A stretch of 64,000 bases of DNA, taken from the NCBI GenBank assembly GCA_945865635.1, contig CAMBEP010000004.1, positions 1-64,000 on the forward strand, read 5' to 3'. Shown here piece by piece: positions 8,772-18,476 of the stretch (the first letter of the stretch is position 1; the number at the start of each line of letters is the position of its first letter). Source of the stretch: Candidatus Kuenenia stuttgartensis (GTDB lineage: Bacteria > Planctomycetota > Planctomycetia > Isosphaerales > Isosphaeraceae). The notes below the pieces were generated by a model. That model was not told where the DNA came from. It searched no databases and saw only the letters and a list, made by a program, of their open reading frames with translations. A program made the translations under genes and the position numbers.

Positions 8772-11135
8772 TCATGGAGTGTGGTTGGCCACACCACCAC
8801 TTGACTTGCCTGCGAAATCAAGTGTTTTGATCAGCTTGGAGTCGGATGCGCTCCAGATATGAACCACTCCGTTCTGCCCGCCTGCATAGATCAGAGTGGC
8901 GTCCTTGTTGGTTGCTATACTGAACAGGAAGTCGTTGGCGCCTGAAAGGGTCTTGCTGATCTGGCCATTTTCCGGGTTCCAGAGCCTGACATTTTTGTCG
9001 CCCGATGAGCCTGAAATTACAGGCTTTGTGGCCGACCACCTGACGGCCGTAATCTGCTTGCCAGCCTGCTGGGCTGTTCGGACCTGCTCGCCAGTCTCCA
9101 CGTTCCAGAGCTTCAGGGCCTGGTCCGCACCCGCAGTGACAATTTGCTTGCCATCGGCCTTCCAGTCGATCCCAAGAACATGGTTGGTGTGCCCCTCAAG
9201 CGGTCGCATGGTCTTGTAGTCGGAAAGTTGGGTCACTTTGGCAAATTTATCGGCAGCACAGGTGGCCAGAAATTTGCCGTCGGGGCTGAACCGAATGCCA
9301 AAAACGGTGTCGGAATGAATGCTGTCGAGCGATTTTTCGAGTGCCCCGGTCTCGACGTTCCAGAGTCTGACCTCGCCCGTGCGCGATGGCTCGCCGCCCG
9401 TTGTCGCCATACGCTTGCTGTCGGGGCTGTAGTCGATCGCCAGAACGCGGTCCAGGTGTCCTGAAATGCTTGGCTTCGTGAGCACAGAACCGTCCAGCCT
9501 CCAGGCCTTGATGGACTTATCCTTGGACGCAGTCAAAATCGAATCGTCAGACCCAAACGCCACCCCATTGAAAACAACTGGCAAAATTGCATTTGAGGCG
9601 TTCCAGGCCCAGATGGTCGAGAAGTTTGCAGGATTCAGGACCCGAATCAGTCCATCAGTGTGTGCCAAAACCAGTCGCGACCCCTGACCCGTTAGCCCGA
9701 TCCCCACCACAGGGGCTGTGTGGGCTGCGGATTCCCCGGTTTTTGTGCTCAGGTCTTTTGACCAGGAGCTGATTTTACCATCGCTTTGGCCAATCAGAAT
9801 CGATCCGTCCGCCGATTTGGAATTCAGGGCCGAAATGGTGCCGCCCGTGACACTCAGGGACTTCACCAGTTTGCCTGTGGCCAGGTCGGTCAGTTCAATC
9901 GTCCGATCCTTCAGCAAGGCAATCGCCTGCTTGCCATCGATGGAAGTCATCAATTCCTGAACCACGGGGTCCTTCTCTTTAGACGACCACTTCAGGCCTG
10001 GCTTCAAGCCGTCCTTGCCCGGGCCGCTGATGTCATAAACCTGTGTGGTTCCATCGCTTGACCCAAGTGCCAACCGACCCTTGCCAAGCCATGCCACGGC
10101 CGTGAATTTTGCAGATTTCGGGGCTGGCAAAGTCTGGATCATTTCGCCTTTTTCGGCTTGGTGGACCCTTGCCGAGCCGTCCGCACAGATTATCGCAAAC
10201 ATGGGGTCAAACGCCGACCGCTTGAATGATTTCGTGATTGCACCCGTCCAGTTGATTTGGCGAATCTCTTTGCCCGTGGCCATGTCCATGAGCCTGATTT
10301 TGGGCTCTGTTACAGAACTGGCCCAGAAATTTGCGGAGTTTGGCTCTGCGATGATAGAGCTGGCCTCAAACGCCATCTTTTCGTAATTCTTTAGAAGGCT
10401 CACTCGTGGCAAGGCCCAGCGGGTGACAATTCTGTACGAGCCTGCTGCAACTTCGGCAGAATCTGTGCGAAACCTGACAGACTGAATGGCATCCTGATGT
10501 CCGCCCAGAGTCGCCAGAATCAAGCCACTGACGGGCTCAACCAAATGCAACTGGGCGCCGCGGCCAACGGCCAGGACGCGCTCATCAGGGGCCAGGTCGA
10601 GCGCATAAACCGGTGCAAACCTGGCGGGAAGTGTGCCCAGAACAATGGCGGGCTTTGGCTTTTCGGAAGGCGAGCCGGTGGAGTCGTCCCTGGCCCCCTG
10701 GTCGATCCACATTTTGATCAATCCGGCTTCTTCAGAAGTCCAGGGTTTCAAATCCTTTTTATCCTTGGGCGGCATGACCGGATCAAGCCTGTGCGAACCC
10801 ATTTGAAACATCAGGCTTTCATCGGCCTTGCCAGGCTTTAAGGCAGGCCCGCGCTTGCCGCCCTTGAGCAATTGCTCCAGAGTCTCCATTTTAAGCTTGT
10901 TTTCGGCCAGTGCATCGTTATGACAACCGGTGCACTTGGATTCAAGAATGTCGGCGATCTCTGCCGAATAGCTTACCGGTTTGTTGGCAGGTCTCTGGAT
11001 CTTGGCAATTTCAATGGGTTTCGGTTTGGAATCCTGGGCGAAAGCCATCGCAGAACAAGTCCAGAGACTTAACGCGATGAGTAATCCATGGTTCAGAAAT
11101 CGCGATTTGGAGCTCGATCGAATGTGAAATTGCAT
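8772..11135 (-). CDS. Secreted WD40-repeat protein with planctomycete cytochrome C domain
   Basis: This 787-residue protein has an N-terminal signal peptide (LIALSLWTCSAMAFA), a planctomycete-type cytochrome C domain at about residues 55-150 with one haem-binding CTGCH motif and the MPPKDKK loop, and then a WD40 propeller over the rest. Repeats are visible as LATLGGHQDAIQSVRF, LATCAADKFAKV and VTAGADQALKLWNVETG. In planctomycetes such proteins are exported and usually lie next to pre-peptidase-domain or DUF1549/DUF1553 genes; their substrate is unknown. The gene follows the pre-peptidase gene by 62 bp on the same strand, so the two are probably an operon. The role is inferred to be periplasmic redox or scaffold function. 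Confidence 0.9.
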   Translation of the reverse strand: MQFHIRSSSKSRFLNHGLLIALSLWTCSAMAFAQDSKPKPIEIAKIQRPANKPVSYSAEIADILESKCTGCHNDALAENKLKMETLEQLLKGGKRGPALKPGKADESLMFQMGSHRLDPVMPPKDKKDLKPWTSEEAGLIKMWIDQGARDDSTGSPSEKPKPAIVLGTLPARFAPVYALDLAPDERVLAVGRGAQLHLVEPVSGLILATLGGHQDAIQSVRFRTDSAEVAAGSYRIVTRWALPRVSLLKNYEKMAFEASSIIAEPNSANFWASSVTEPKIRLMDMATGKEIRQINWTGAITKSFKRSAFDPMFAIICADGSARVHQAEKGEMIQTLPAPKSAKFTAVAWLGKGRLALGSSDGTTQVYDISGPGKDGLKPGLKWSSKEKDPVVQELMTSIDGKQAIALLKDRTIELTDLATGKLVKSLSVTGGTISALNSKSADGSILIGQSDGKISSWSKDLSTKTGESAAHTAPVVGIGLTGQGSRLVLAHTDGLIRVLNPANFSTIWAWNASNAILPVVFNGVAFGSDDSILTASKDKSIKAWRLDGSVLTKPSISGHLDRVLAIDYSPDSKRMATTGGEPSRTGEVRLWNVETGALEKSLDSIHSDTVFGIRFSPDGKFLATCAADKFAKVTQLSDYKTMRPLEGHTNHVLGIDWKADGKQIVTAGADQALKLWNVETGEQVRTAQQAGKQITAVRWSATKPVISGSSGDKNVRLWNPENGQISKTLSGANDFLFSIATNKDATLIYAGGQNGVVHIWSASDSKLIKTLDFAGKSSGGVANHTP

Positions 11136-11197
11136 TTGGAAATTCCTGACGAGATTCGGATTCTAGTGATATCATCGGTTGCAGGCGATTGGCCTGG

Positions 11198-13399
11198 TCA
11201 GGGAGTGACCAGAAGCGTGACGGGCCTTGATGGAAGATTCCAGTTGATATTTGGTTTTTCCTTGGCGGCAGGGTCTTTGGAAAATCCAAAAGGGGCGGCC
11301 CCACTGATGTAAACTGTGTGCCGGCCCAATGCAATATTGGCCCCAATCTTGCATTTCAGAGTGACAGCCGGTTTGCCTTTTTCGATGTTTCCAGCAACGG
11401 CTTCCATACCGCCAGGCAAGTTTTCAAGCTTTAATGCAATTGGAGCGTCAAACCCATGGAACCGCTGGGCCTGTATGGTGAGATCGACTGTAGTGCCACG
11501 CTTTGCAAATAGACGCAATGGTTCCGGATCAATTTGAAACGGCACGCGGGTCTCTCTGACACCGATCCATAAATTCTCTGAATATCTGGATAGTCCACGT
11601 TTCTGGTTGTCAGGGCCGGCTAGCGCTCGAATCAGGCCGCCGCCAAGCGTGGGCAGATCGCTGGTAAAGGCCACGGTCGAGGTTTGGCCGGGAAGCCAGT
11701 CTGTGGCATCCTTGCGGTCGGCCCAGCTCGTTTCGCCTCTGAGTTTCAATGGAAAGTCTGCCGTTGCCGCAGTCTGGCTGGCTTCGATCACCAGTGTTGT
11801 CTGAAATTGGCCTTGTGCGATCGTTCCCGGATAACATTTCAGGCCGTCAGGCAAATCGATGGCTGTGACCCTAACGGCCGCATCGAATCCGTCGATCCTG
11901 TTGATCAAGACCGTGACCAGAGAGCGCCCGCCCTTAATGCAAATCACACTTGTCGGTCCGGTCGCACCGGCTGGCATCGCAATAAGCTGAAAGTCGGGCC
12001 TGAGACGGCGCATGATCAGCCTGTAAAAATAAGCTGCATTGCCGTCGCGAGAATTGGAATTCACGAGACGCAGGAGATAATCTCCATCGTCCGGCGCGTT
12101 CCATTGCAATTTGGTGTCGCGGTTGTTCTTTTCAAAAATTGGCCCAAAATTATTGCTGCCCTGATCAGAAAGTTCGCCAATGACAGTGGTCGATTTGTCT
12201 TTATTGCGTCGCTCAATGGCGACCATTGGGTTGGCGGGCGAATTCTGGCGTTCGGCCACCGTTTCAAGCACCCAGGTTTCGCCCTTTTTGGCTGTAAACT
12301 GAAAATAGTCGATATCTCCCGGCCTTTGAATCAAGCCTGTCATGTCGAATGGGGGCACCAGTTGCTGGGCCTGGTCAGGCTTGTCATTCGATTCGATTTC
12401 GATCTGGATTGGCTCGATTGCAATAGCCAATGGCTTGGGAGCGACCAGGTTGAGGTCTCTCAATCGGGAGAGCCAGAATCTGCCCGAGGCATCGGCATTG
12501 GAATAAGGGCCCAAAGCCGTATTTGGCTGGTCGGCGGATTTGGTATCAAAAAGCTGGCTGACGGACTCTTCCGCAAAGCCATACATTTTCGGAAATGCAA
12601 GGTCAGGACGCGAGCCCAGGCCCCTGCCCAGCAATTGCAATGCTGTGGTGCCCGCTGCATTGGCCGCCGCCGGCATGGTGGAATCGACCACGGGGCCGCC
12701 ATGGATCGAAAGCCTGTAGATATGGGCTTGCGAGCCACCATAGATGGAATCAAAAAGTTGGATGGTGTAAATGCCATCGGCGGGGATGATCAGTTCCAGG
12801 TGAGGGTCATAGGTGATTGTGTCCTGGCTCTCGGCGATTTGCGAGCCATTGGGCCCATAGATGCGAAGGGTGGCATCCAGTGGCGACTCGACGGAGTCGG
12901 CACAGACTTCAATCACGATTCTTTCGCCCTTGCTGGCAGAGAACGAAAAATTGTCGACATCGGCCGCCGACTGGATCTGGCCATTGACGGTGACAGGCCA
13001 TTTTAAGGCCTGGGGGCTGGTTTCATTGGGCTCTGTTTCGCGAGTTTCCGGGATGGGCCCGACCAGGATCGGGAGAGGGTTGGATATTCCCCAATTCCCC
13101 TTGGCCTGAACCGAATAGAGGCCGGATTGCATGCCGGGCGATGCCGAAACGGACCAGCGGCCGTCCTTGGCAGGCTTGGCAGAAAGGCCCTTATGGGAAA
13201 ACTGAAGGCCTGATATGCCTTCGAGATCGGCGCCCGAGATCTGGATATCAGATGTGGTTCCGAATTGTAAACCATTCGGAAAAATCCAGTCCATGCGGAT
13301 CTGGGGCAGTTGGGCGACCGATAAACTTGCTTGAGAGGCCCAGAAAATGAGCGAAAGGGCAATGAGTCGAATCAGGCGGCAAGCAGTTGGGTTTCTCAT
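11198..13399 (-). CDS. Exported pre-peptidase C-terminal (PPC) domain protein
   Basis: This 733-residue protein starts with a signal peptide (LIALSLIFWASQASLSVA). It contains two bacterial pre-peptidase C-terminal-like domains: one near residues 125-235, seen as ETEPNETSPQA, DVDNFSFSASKGERIVIEV and GIYTIQLFD, and one near 340-440, seen as IESNDKPDQAQ, DIDYFQFTAKKGETWVLE and DGDYLLRLVNS. An IPT/TIG-like segment (PNGLQFGTTSDIQISGADL) precedes them. These beta-sandwich modules bind surfaces or polymers and have no activity of their own. It is first in a two-gene unit with the WD40/cytochrome gene, an association that is common in planctomycetes. A 229-bp divergent region separates it from pckA. 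Confidence 0.88.
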   Translation of the reverse strand: MRNPTACRLIRLIALSLIFWASQASLSVAQLPQIRMDWIFPNGLQFGTTSDIQISGADLEGISGLQFSHKGLSAKPAKDGRWSVSASPGMQSGLYSVQAKGNWGISNPLPILVGPIPETRETEPNETSPQALKWPVTVNGQIQSAADVDNFSFSASKGERIVIEVCADSVESPLDATLRIYGPNGSQIAESQDTITYDPHLELIIPADGIYTIQLFDSIYGGSQAHIYRLSIHGGPVVDSTMPAAANAAGTTALQLLGRGLGSRPDLAFPKMYGFAEESVSQLFDTKSADQPNTALGPYSNADASGRFWLSRLRDLNLVAPKPLAIAIEPIQIEIESNDKPDQAQQLVPPFDMTGLIQRPGDIDYFQFTAKKGETWVLETVAERQNSPANPMVAIERRNKDKSTTVIGELSDQGSNNFGPIFEKNNRDTKLQWNAPDDGDYLLRLVNSNSRDGNAAYFYRLIMRRLRPDFQLIAMPAGATGPTSVICIKGGRSLVTVLINRIDGFDAAVRVTAIDLPDGLKCYPGTIAQGQFQTTLVIEASQTAATADFPLKLRGETSWADRKDATDWLPGQTSTVAFTSDLPTLGGGLIRALAGPDNQKRGLSRYSENLWIGVRETRVPFQIDPEPLRLFAKRGTTVDLTIQAQRFHGFDAPIALKLENLPGGMEAVAGNIEKGKPAVTLKCKIGANIALGRHTVYISGAAPFGFSKDPAAKEKPNINWNLPSRPVTLLVTP

Positions 13400-13628
13400 A
13401 TTCAGCCAGATTTCAGGCGGGAATGGACCAGAGGCCCATTATCAGGAGGGTATGACCTTGCAAAAAAGTCCTGCTCAAGTGTGACCCTGACGCGAGGTTT
13501 TGTCAATGTTCAAGGCGGTTTAATAGTTTGGATCTTGCGAAAAAAGGGATAGCGTTGTCTAATATAGGCAACACGGCCAGACCGATCCTCGTTGATCTCA
13601 AGTTTGATTCATGGCAAGGAGCAGGAAG

Positions 13629-15221
13629 ATGCCTACGAGAAATTCGCAGTCGATCACCCTGGAAGAGCAGGGTTTCGAAGGATTCAGGCCACCCTTGTGG
13701 AATCTCGGGGAATCGGTCTTGGTGGAACACGCGTTAAGGCGTGGCGAGGGCATGCTGGCATCCACGGGCGCCCTGGTGGTTCGGACCGGTAAATATACGG
13801 GCCGATCGCCCAAGGACCGGTTTATTGTCGAGGATCATTGCACGCAATCGGTGGTCGACTGGGGGGCTGTCAATCTGCCGTTTGAGCCCAGTCATTACGA
13901 TGCCCTCCGGGCCCGTGTCCTGGAATATCTTCAGCCGCGCGAGCTTTATCTGGTTGATGCCTTTGGGGGAACCGACCAAAAGTTTCGGATCCCAATCCGT
14001 GTGATTTGCGAGAAAGCCTATCATGCCCTGTTTGCCCACCAGCTTTTCGTCAGGCCCTCAGTGCACGAACTGCTCAGACATCATCCAGAATTCACAGTCA
14101 TCGCCGCCCCCGATTTTCTGGCAGAGCCGGATCGCGACCATACCAAGTCGGAAACCTTTATAATCCTTAACTTTACACGAAAAGAAATTTTAATCGGAGG
14201 CACTTTGTATGCTGGCGAGATCAAGAAATCGATCTTTGGTGTGCTCAACACGATTCTGCCCCAACTGGGTGTGATGGCCATGCACTGCTCTGCCAATGTG
14301 GGCCGACGTGGCGATGTGGCCCTGTTTTTTGGGCTCTCGGGCACGGGCAAAACCACTCTCTCGGCAGAGCCGCACCGGCACCTGATCGGCGACGACGAGC
14401 ATGGCTGGTCTGATGAAGGTGTCTTTAATTTCGAGGGCGGCTGTTATGCAAAGTGCATTCGGCTCAACCGGACCAATGAGCCAGAAATTTATCAGGCGAT
14501 CCGGTTCGGAACCGTTCTTGAAAATGTGGTGGTCGATAATGATACCCGTATCCCTGATTATAATAATACGGTTCTTACGGAAAATACCAGGGCGGCCTAT
14601 CCAATCGATTTTATTCCCAATTATGTACCATCCGGCTCAGGCGGACATCCCACCGATGTGATCTTCCTGACCTGCGATGCTTTTGGTGTTCTTCCGCCGG
14701 TTTCAAAACTGACACCGGAACAGGCCATGTATCACTTCCTGTCGGGCTATACGGCCAAGGTTGCCGGCACCGAACGGGGCCTGGGCAGCCAGCCGGCCGC
14801 GACTTTCAGCCACTGTTTCGGCGCGCCTTTCATGACACTTCCTCCAAGCCGATATGCCGAACTCCTGGGCGAAAAACTGCGAACCCATCGTGCCCAGACC
14901 TGGCTGATCAACACTGGCTGGACCGGCGGCGGCCCCGGGCTTGGGCAACGCATCGCATTGCCTCATACCCGAGCCTTGGTCGAAGCCATTCATAACAACA
15001 CCTTGAAAACCTGCGAATACGAGACGGATGAAATCTTCGGGCTGGCATATCCCAAAAGCTGCCCGACAGTGCCATCCGAAATTCTCAACCCACGCAATGC
15101 CTGGTCAGATCCATTGGCTTATGACATTCAGGCGCGGCATTTGGCGAATCTGTTTCAAGAAAATTTTGCGAAGTTCAAGAATGTCAGCCCCGCCATCGCC
15201 AAGGCAGGCCCCAAAACGTAA
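13629..15221 (+). CDS. pckA: Phosphoenolpyruvate carboxykinase (ATP)
   Basis: The enzyme converts oxaloacetate and ATP to phosphoenolpyruvate, CO2 and ADP, the first step of gluconeogenesis. The 530-residue product has the family length. It shows GKYTGRSPKDRFIV, the kinase P-loop GLSGTGKTTLSAEP, the metal and nucleotide segment LIGDDEHGW, and FNFEGGCYAKC. The ATG at 13629 follows AAGGAG by 7 bp and is preferred to the ATG at 13611, which has no ribosome binding site; the two differ by six residues. It is monocistronic, with a GC-rich hairpin downstream. It pairs functionally with the sdh operon and zwf further along the window. Confidence 0.97.
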   Translation: MPTRNSQSITLEEQGFEGFRPPLWNLGESVLVEHALRRGEGMLASTGALVVRTGKYTGRSPKDRFIVEDHCTQSVVDWGAVNLPFEPSHYDALRARVLEYLQPRELYLVDAFGGTDQKFRIPIRVICEKAYHALFAHQLFVRPSVHELLRHHPEFTVIAAPDFLAEPDRDHTKSETFIILNFTRKEILIGGTLYAGEIKKSIFGVLNTILPQLGVMAMHCSANVGRRGDVALFFGLSGTGKTTLSAEPHRHLIGDDEHGWSDEGVFNFEGGCYAKCIRLNRTNEPEIYQAIRFGTVLENVVVDNDTRIPDYNNTVLTENTRAAYPIDFIPNYVPSGSGGHPTDVIFLTCDAFGVLPPVSKLTPEQAMYHFLSGYTAKVAGTERGLGSQPAATFSHCFGAPFMTLPPSRYAELLGEKLRTHRAQTWLINTGWTGGGPGLGQRIALPHTRALVEAIHNNTLKTCEYETDEIFGLAYPKSCPTVPSEILNPRNAWSDPLAYDIQARHLANLFQENFAKFKNVSPAIAKAGPKT

Positions 15222-15254
15222 TCGACCATTCGCCCCTTAAAACAGAATTCCGCA

Positions 15255-15305
15255 GGCCTGGCTCATGCCTTGGGGCCAGGCCGCAGGCGATTTCCAGATT
15301 TTTTT
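15255..15305 (+). terminator. Probable terminator of pckA
   Basis: GGCCTGGC (15255-15262) pairs with GCCAGGCC (15275-15282), and the flanking GCAGG bases are part of the same GC-rich structure. The T run (15299-15305) starts about 15 nt beyond the stem, which is further than usual, so strength is uncertain. Confidence 0.45.
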
Positions 15306-15388
15306 TGCGTGATATTTCTGGAGCGATCTGGTAAGACTGATCAAATCACCAACTTCTTCCAGATCCAGCCCCAAGAAGTCCATCCCCA

Positions 15389-16504
15389 ATGAAGATCGTA
15401 CGCCTGGAAGCGATTCCTGTTCGTGTGCCATTGAAATCGGATCGAATTGCAATCACAGCGCACGGCCGACATGCCGTGAGCGAATATGTGATTCTGAAAA
15501 TGTATACGGATCAAGGCGTCATCGGCATTGGCGAGGCCACCGTTCAGCCTCTATGGTCTGGCGAATCGGCCCAGACCTGTGTTGCATTATTGAAGCACCG
15601 GGTCACAGAATTGCTTGTGGGCCAGGACCCTCAGGAAATACAGAGGCTTTGCTTTGAGCTGAATCATCATGTGAAATTTAATCCGTTTATGAAGTCGGCT
15701 GTTGAAATGGCGCTTTGGGATATTTACGGCAAGGTTCGGAATCTTCCGCTTTATGAGCTTCTGGGCGGGAAGTGTCATGACAGGATCCCGATGAAAATGA
15801 TGATAGGTGGATTTGAGCCGAAGCAGGCGGCCAAGCTGGCGGAGACCTTTCTGGAGTGGGGGGTGGGCTGCCTGAAGGTGAAGGTGGGGCTTGTGCCGGA
15901 ATCGGATCTGGAACGGGTGGCCGCTGTTCGTCACGTGGCTGGCCTGGAATTGCCGATGACGATCGATGCCAATTGCGGATGGTCGGCGGCGGTGGCTCGA
16001 AAGATTCTGCCCAGATTCGAGAAATATCAACTCACTTTGATTGAGCAGCCGACCCGGCCGGGCGATTGGGCCACAATGGCCGAATTGAGGCGTTTAAGCC
16101 CAGCCCCACTGATGGCCGACGAAAATGTCTGGACCCTGGCCGATGCGCATCAGGCGGCGGCGCATCAGGCTGTGGATATTATCAGCGTTTACCCTGGTAA
16201 AAATGGCGGCATTCTGAATTCAAAGCGGATTGCGCATGTGGCAAGTTCTGCGGACATGGGTTGCCATATCGGATCAAATCTTGAGCTTGGGATTGCATCA
16301 GCGGCAATGTTGCATTTGGCGGCGAGTACTCCCGAGATTGAAAGCCATAAATATCCCGCCGACATTCTCGGGCCATGTTATCACGAGGCGGACATGCTTC
16401 TGGAGCCTTTGCAAATCGGCCCCAAATATGCCTTAGTGCCGCATAAGCCTGGCCTCGGTGTGGAGATCGACGAACAGCAAATCAAGCGATACCGTATCGA
16501 CTGA
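15389..16504 (+). CDS. Mandelate racemase / muconate-lactonizing enzyme family protein
   Basis: This 371-residue member of the enolase superfamily abstracts a proton alpha to a carboxylate. The layout is that of the MLE subgroup: an N-terminal capping domain with EATVQPLWSGE, then the barrel with catalytic lysines in LKVKVG (Lys163, Lys165), metal ligands Asp193 (TIDANCGW), Glu219 (IEQPTRPGD) and Asp244 (DENVW), and the second-side base Lys271 (YPGKNGG). All expected residues are present, so it should be active. The substrate cannot be told: muconate or other lactonization, o-succinylbenzoate synthesis, racemization of N-acyl amino acids and acid sugars all occur in this group, and there is no pathway neighbour. 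The ATG at 15389 starts the family consensus (MKIVRLEAIPVRVPL). Confidence 0.88.
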   Translation: MKIVRLEAIPVRVPLKSDRIAITAHGRHAVSEYVILKMYTDQGVIGIGEATVQPLWSGESAQTCVALLKHRVTELLVGQDPQEIQRLCFELNHHVKFNPFMKSAVEMALWDIYGKVRNLPLYELLGGKCHDRIPMKMMIGGFEPKQAAKLAETFLEWGVGCLKVKVGLVPESDLERVAAVRHVAGLELPMTIDANCGWSAAVARKILPRFEKYQLTLIEQPTRPGDWATMAELRRLSPAPLMADENVWTLADAHQAAAHQAVDIISVYPGKNGGILNSKRIAHVASSADMGCHIGSNLELGIASAAMLHLAASTPEIESHKYPADILGPCYHEADMLLEPLQIGPKYALVPHKPGLGVEIDEQQIKRYRID

Positions 16505-16625
16505 CTGGTTGGAGGTGGGTGGGGGGGGCTCCAAAGCCATAATATGGCGTTCACCCCGCCCGATAAGTGTCATGGCCCCTTTTTGCAAGTGACAGGAAGT
16601 GCACTCGGGGGCGATGGATTTCGCA

Positions 16626-17549
16626 TTAGGGACTGACAGTATGCCTGGCGAGATCTTCGATCATGCGAAGGGTGGCTTCGCGGACGGACGATTGCCAATC
16701 GGCGCCGAAGCGTGTGGCGTACTCCGATTTTTGGTAGGCAAATGTAATTCCGCGTGAATTATTCACAATGGCGCCCAGGCCATGATCGTCAAACGCCACG
16801 GCCACATCCTGCGCAGTGCCGCCTTGGGCTCCATAGCCTGGAACAAGGATCCAGATGCCATGCAGGACCGTTCTGAGTTCGGCCAGTTGCGCGGGCGAAG
16901 TGGCTCCCACCACGGCACCAAGCGAACTATAGCCAGACTGGCCCCGGAATGGTTCCGCCCAGTGCATCATCCGGTCCGCCACGTGGCGATACACAGGCTT
17001 GCCATCCGCAATGAGGTCCTGAAATTCGCCGGCCGACGGGTTGCTTGTACGAACAAGCAGGAAGAGGCCCGCACCGGTATGGCGGGTGCCCTGCAGGAAT
17101 GGGGTGATGCCTTCGCCGCCAAGGTATGGATTGATGGTGAGGGCATCGCTTGTCCAGACGGCCTGCGAGTGATCGGGCCCGGCTTCAGGCGAGCCGACAT
17201 AGGCGGTTGCATAGGCGGCGGCGGTGCTGCCGATGTCGTTGCGCTTGCCATCCATGATGACCAGCAGGCCATTGCTTCGGGCTACCTGGGCAGTGGCTTC
17301 AAGGGCGGCCAGGCCTTGCGGCCCAAGTGCTTCGTAGAAGGCCATTTGGAACTTGACGGCCGGAACGAGCGGGGCGACGGTTCGGACCACTTCCATGCCG
17401 AACTCTTCGACTGCTTTAACCACATCACCCGCAAAGCGCTCGATCCATTGGTCAGGCAATTGGTCGGGCCTTGGATCTATGCCGGCCAGGACAGCATTGC
17501 CTTTGGATTTGACGGCCTTGGCGAGACGATCGGCGAAGTTTTGGGTCAT
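16626..17549 (-). CDS. pyrF: Orotidine 5'-phosphate decarboxylase, long (type 2) form
   Basis: It decarboxylates orotidine monophosphate to UMP, the last step of pyrimidine synthesis. The 307-residue product belongs to the longer type 2 family. It has NAVLAGIDPRPDQLP near the N-terminus, the catalytic Asp-Lys block IMDGKRNDIGSTA, a TINPYLGGEG segment and LVPGYGAQGGT with the phosphate-binding loop near the C-terminus. No other pyrimidine gene is adjacent. Downstream 120 bp separate it from the convergent enolase-superfamily gene. Confidence 0.95.
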   Translation of the reverse strand: MTQNFADRLAKAVKSKGNAVLAGIDPRPDQLPDQWIERFAGDVVKAVEEFGMEVVRTVAPLVPAVKFQMAFYEALGPQGLAALEATAQVARSNGLLVIMDGKRNDIGSTAAAYATAYVGSPEAGPDHSQAVWTSDALTINPYLGGEGITPFLQGTRHTGAGLFLLVRTSNPSAGEFQDLIADGKPVYRHVADRMMHWAEPFRGQSGYSSLGAVVGATSPAQLAELRTVLHGIWILVPGYGAQGGTAQDVAVAFDDHGLGAIVNNSRGITFAYQKSEYATRFGADWQSSVREATLRMIEDLARHTVSP

Positions 17550-17936
17550 GGGTTCGTTGTGGCTTTTCTAAGCGGACCGGGTGTCGAGCAGAAACAGGCT
17601 TTTTTCATGATACGAGAAGTTTCGCGGTTTTGGAACCTTGAAGGGGGGATCGGGCTGAGGAAGAAAAAAAGAGTCGCAAGCGGCTAGCGAAATGAATCTC
17701 AGGCCGATGGTGAAAGTGGTGGCCTGCGAATTTTGAATTTCAATAATTCAAGAATTGCATTTGTGGCGGTTGAAATGGGGTTTGCGATGATTTTTGGATG
17801 GATCGATTGAGGAAGGCTCAGGGATGAGATCTGTAGCTTGATGGATTTGTTGATGATTGTATGGGTGAGGATCATTTCAGCCGATCTGGATTTGGTTTTT
17901 TTTCAACATTTGGACTGAGGTTGCCAGGGGGGATCA
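17550..17936. other. Intergenic region upstream of pyrF
   Basis: No gene is supported. The stretch is purine-rich on the plus strand (AAGGGGGGATCGGGCTGAGG near 17640) and ends where the 266-bp inverted-repeat element begins. It must contain the pyrF promoter, but no clear -35/-10 pair was found. Confidence 0.5.
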
Positions 17937-18202
17937 TATACTCTTCGCGGCTATGAATGGCACTTTTTGATCGAGACGATGCCGGAGGCATCTGGAGCCA
18001 GTAGCCGGTGGTTGAGGAGCACGAGCGACGACACCACCGGACGACGACGCGACATAAGGTCTTGCAGCCCTGCCCTGGTGCCAGCAGCTTTTTTTTAGAC
18101 CTCATGACCGGAAGGTGTCGCTTCGCTCAACCACCGGCTACTCGCTTTGATGCCTCCGGCATCATTCTGATACGATGTATCATGTGTGGCCGCGACAACT
18201 AT
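17937..18202. repeat. 266-bp inverted-repeat element, copy A
   Basis: This element recurs in the same orientation at 54883-55147, with most positions identical. Its ends form imperfect inverted repeats (left ATACTCTTCGCGG; right, read on the other strand, ATAGTTGTCGCGG). Inside are two nested pairs. GATGCCGGAGGCATC (17978-17992) faces GATGCCTCCGGCATC (18149-18163), and each is itself a hairpin. AGTAGCCGGTGGTTGAG (18000-18016) is exactly complementary to 18126-18142. A variable centre holds a T run in copy A only. The whole could fold into one long branched hairpin. The short open frames in it are not genes. It resembles a non-autonomous (MITE-like) element or a large REP-type unit; which of these it is cannot be told from two copies. 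Confidence 0.85.
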
Positions 18203-18476
18203 AACTTTTCTGGATGTGTGGCAATGAAAATGGTTCTGGCGATTTAAGTTGCGTTGTTTTTTATCATGTTTGACTTTTTTGTCGATAAACCAAGATAGTT
18301 CGGTCTTGCCTTAACCGTTGCCAGTCAGGATAATGAATTCAGGTGGCGATGACGCTTGAGGCCCAACATCCCCTTGGTTGCTTGAGGGTCTCTCGAACTT
18401 AGCTGCCCCCCTCCCTTCCCCTCCCACTGACGACTTCTTCAGTCTATGGTTGCCTTGAACCAGAAATGGTGCTGAA
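18203..18476. other. Leader region before the DUF1501 gene
   Basis: Nothing gene-like is present. The stretch is A+T-rich at first (TTTTTTATCATG, TTTGACTTTTTT) and then pyrimidine-rich (CCCCCCTCCCTTCCCCTCCC near 18405-18425). It must hold the promoter of the following gene, but only a poorly spaced TTGACT / ATAGTT pair was seen. Confidence 0.4.

Noticed and set aside
11684..13006. A 440-codon plus-strand frame
   Set aside because: It lies antisense to the pre-peptidase-domain gene, which has clear domains and a signal peptide.
18008..18247. Short frames inside the 266-bp element
   Set aside because: They arise from the inverted repeats, are not preserved in copy B, and have no start signals.
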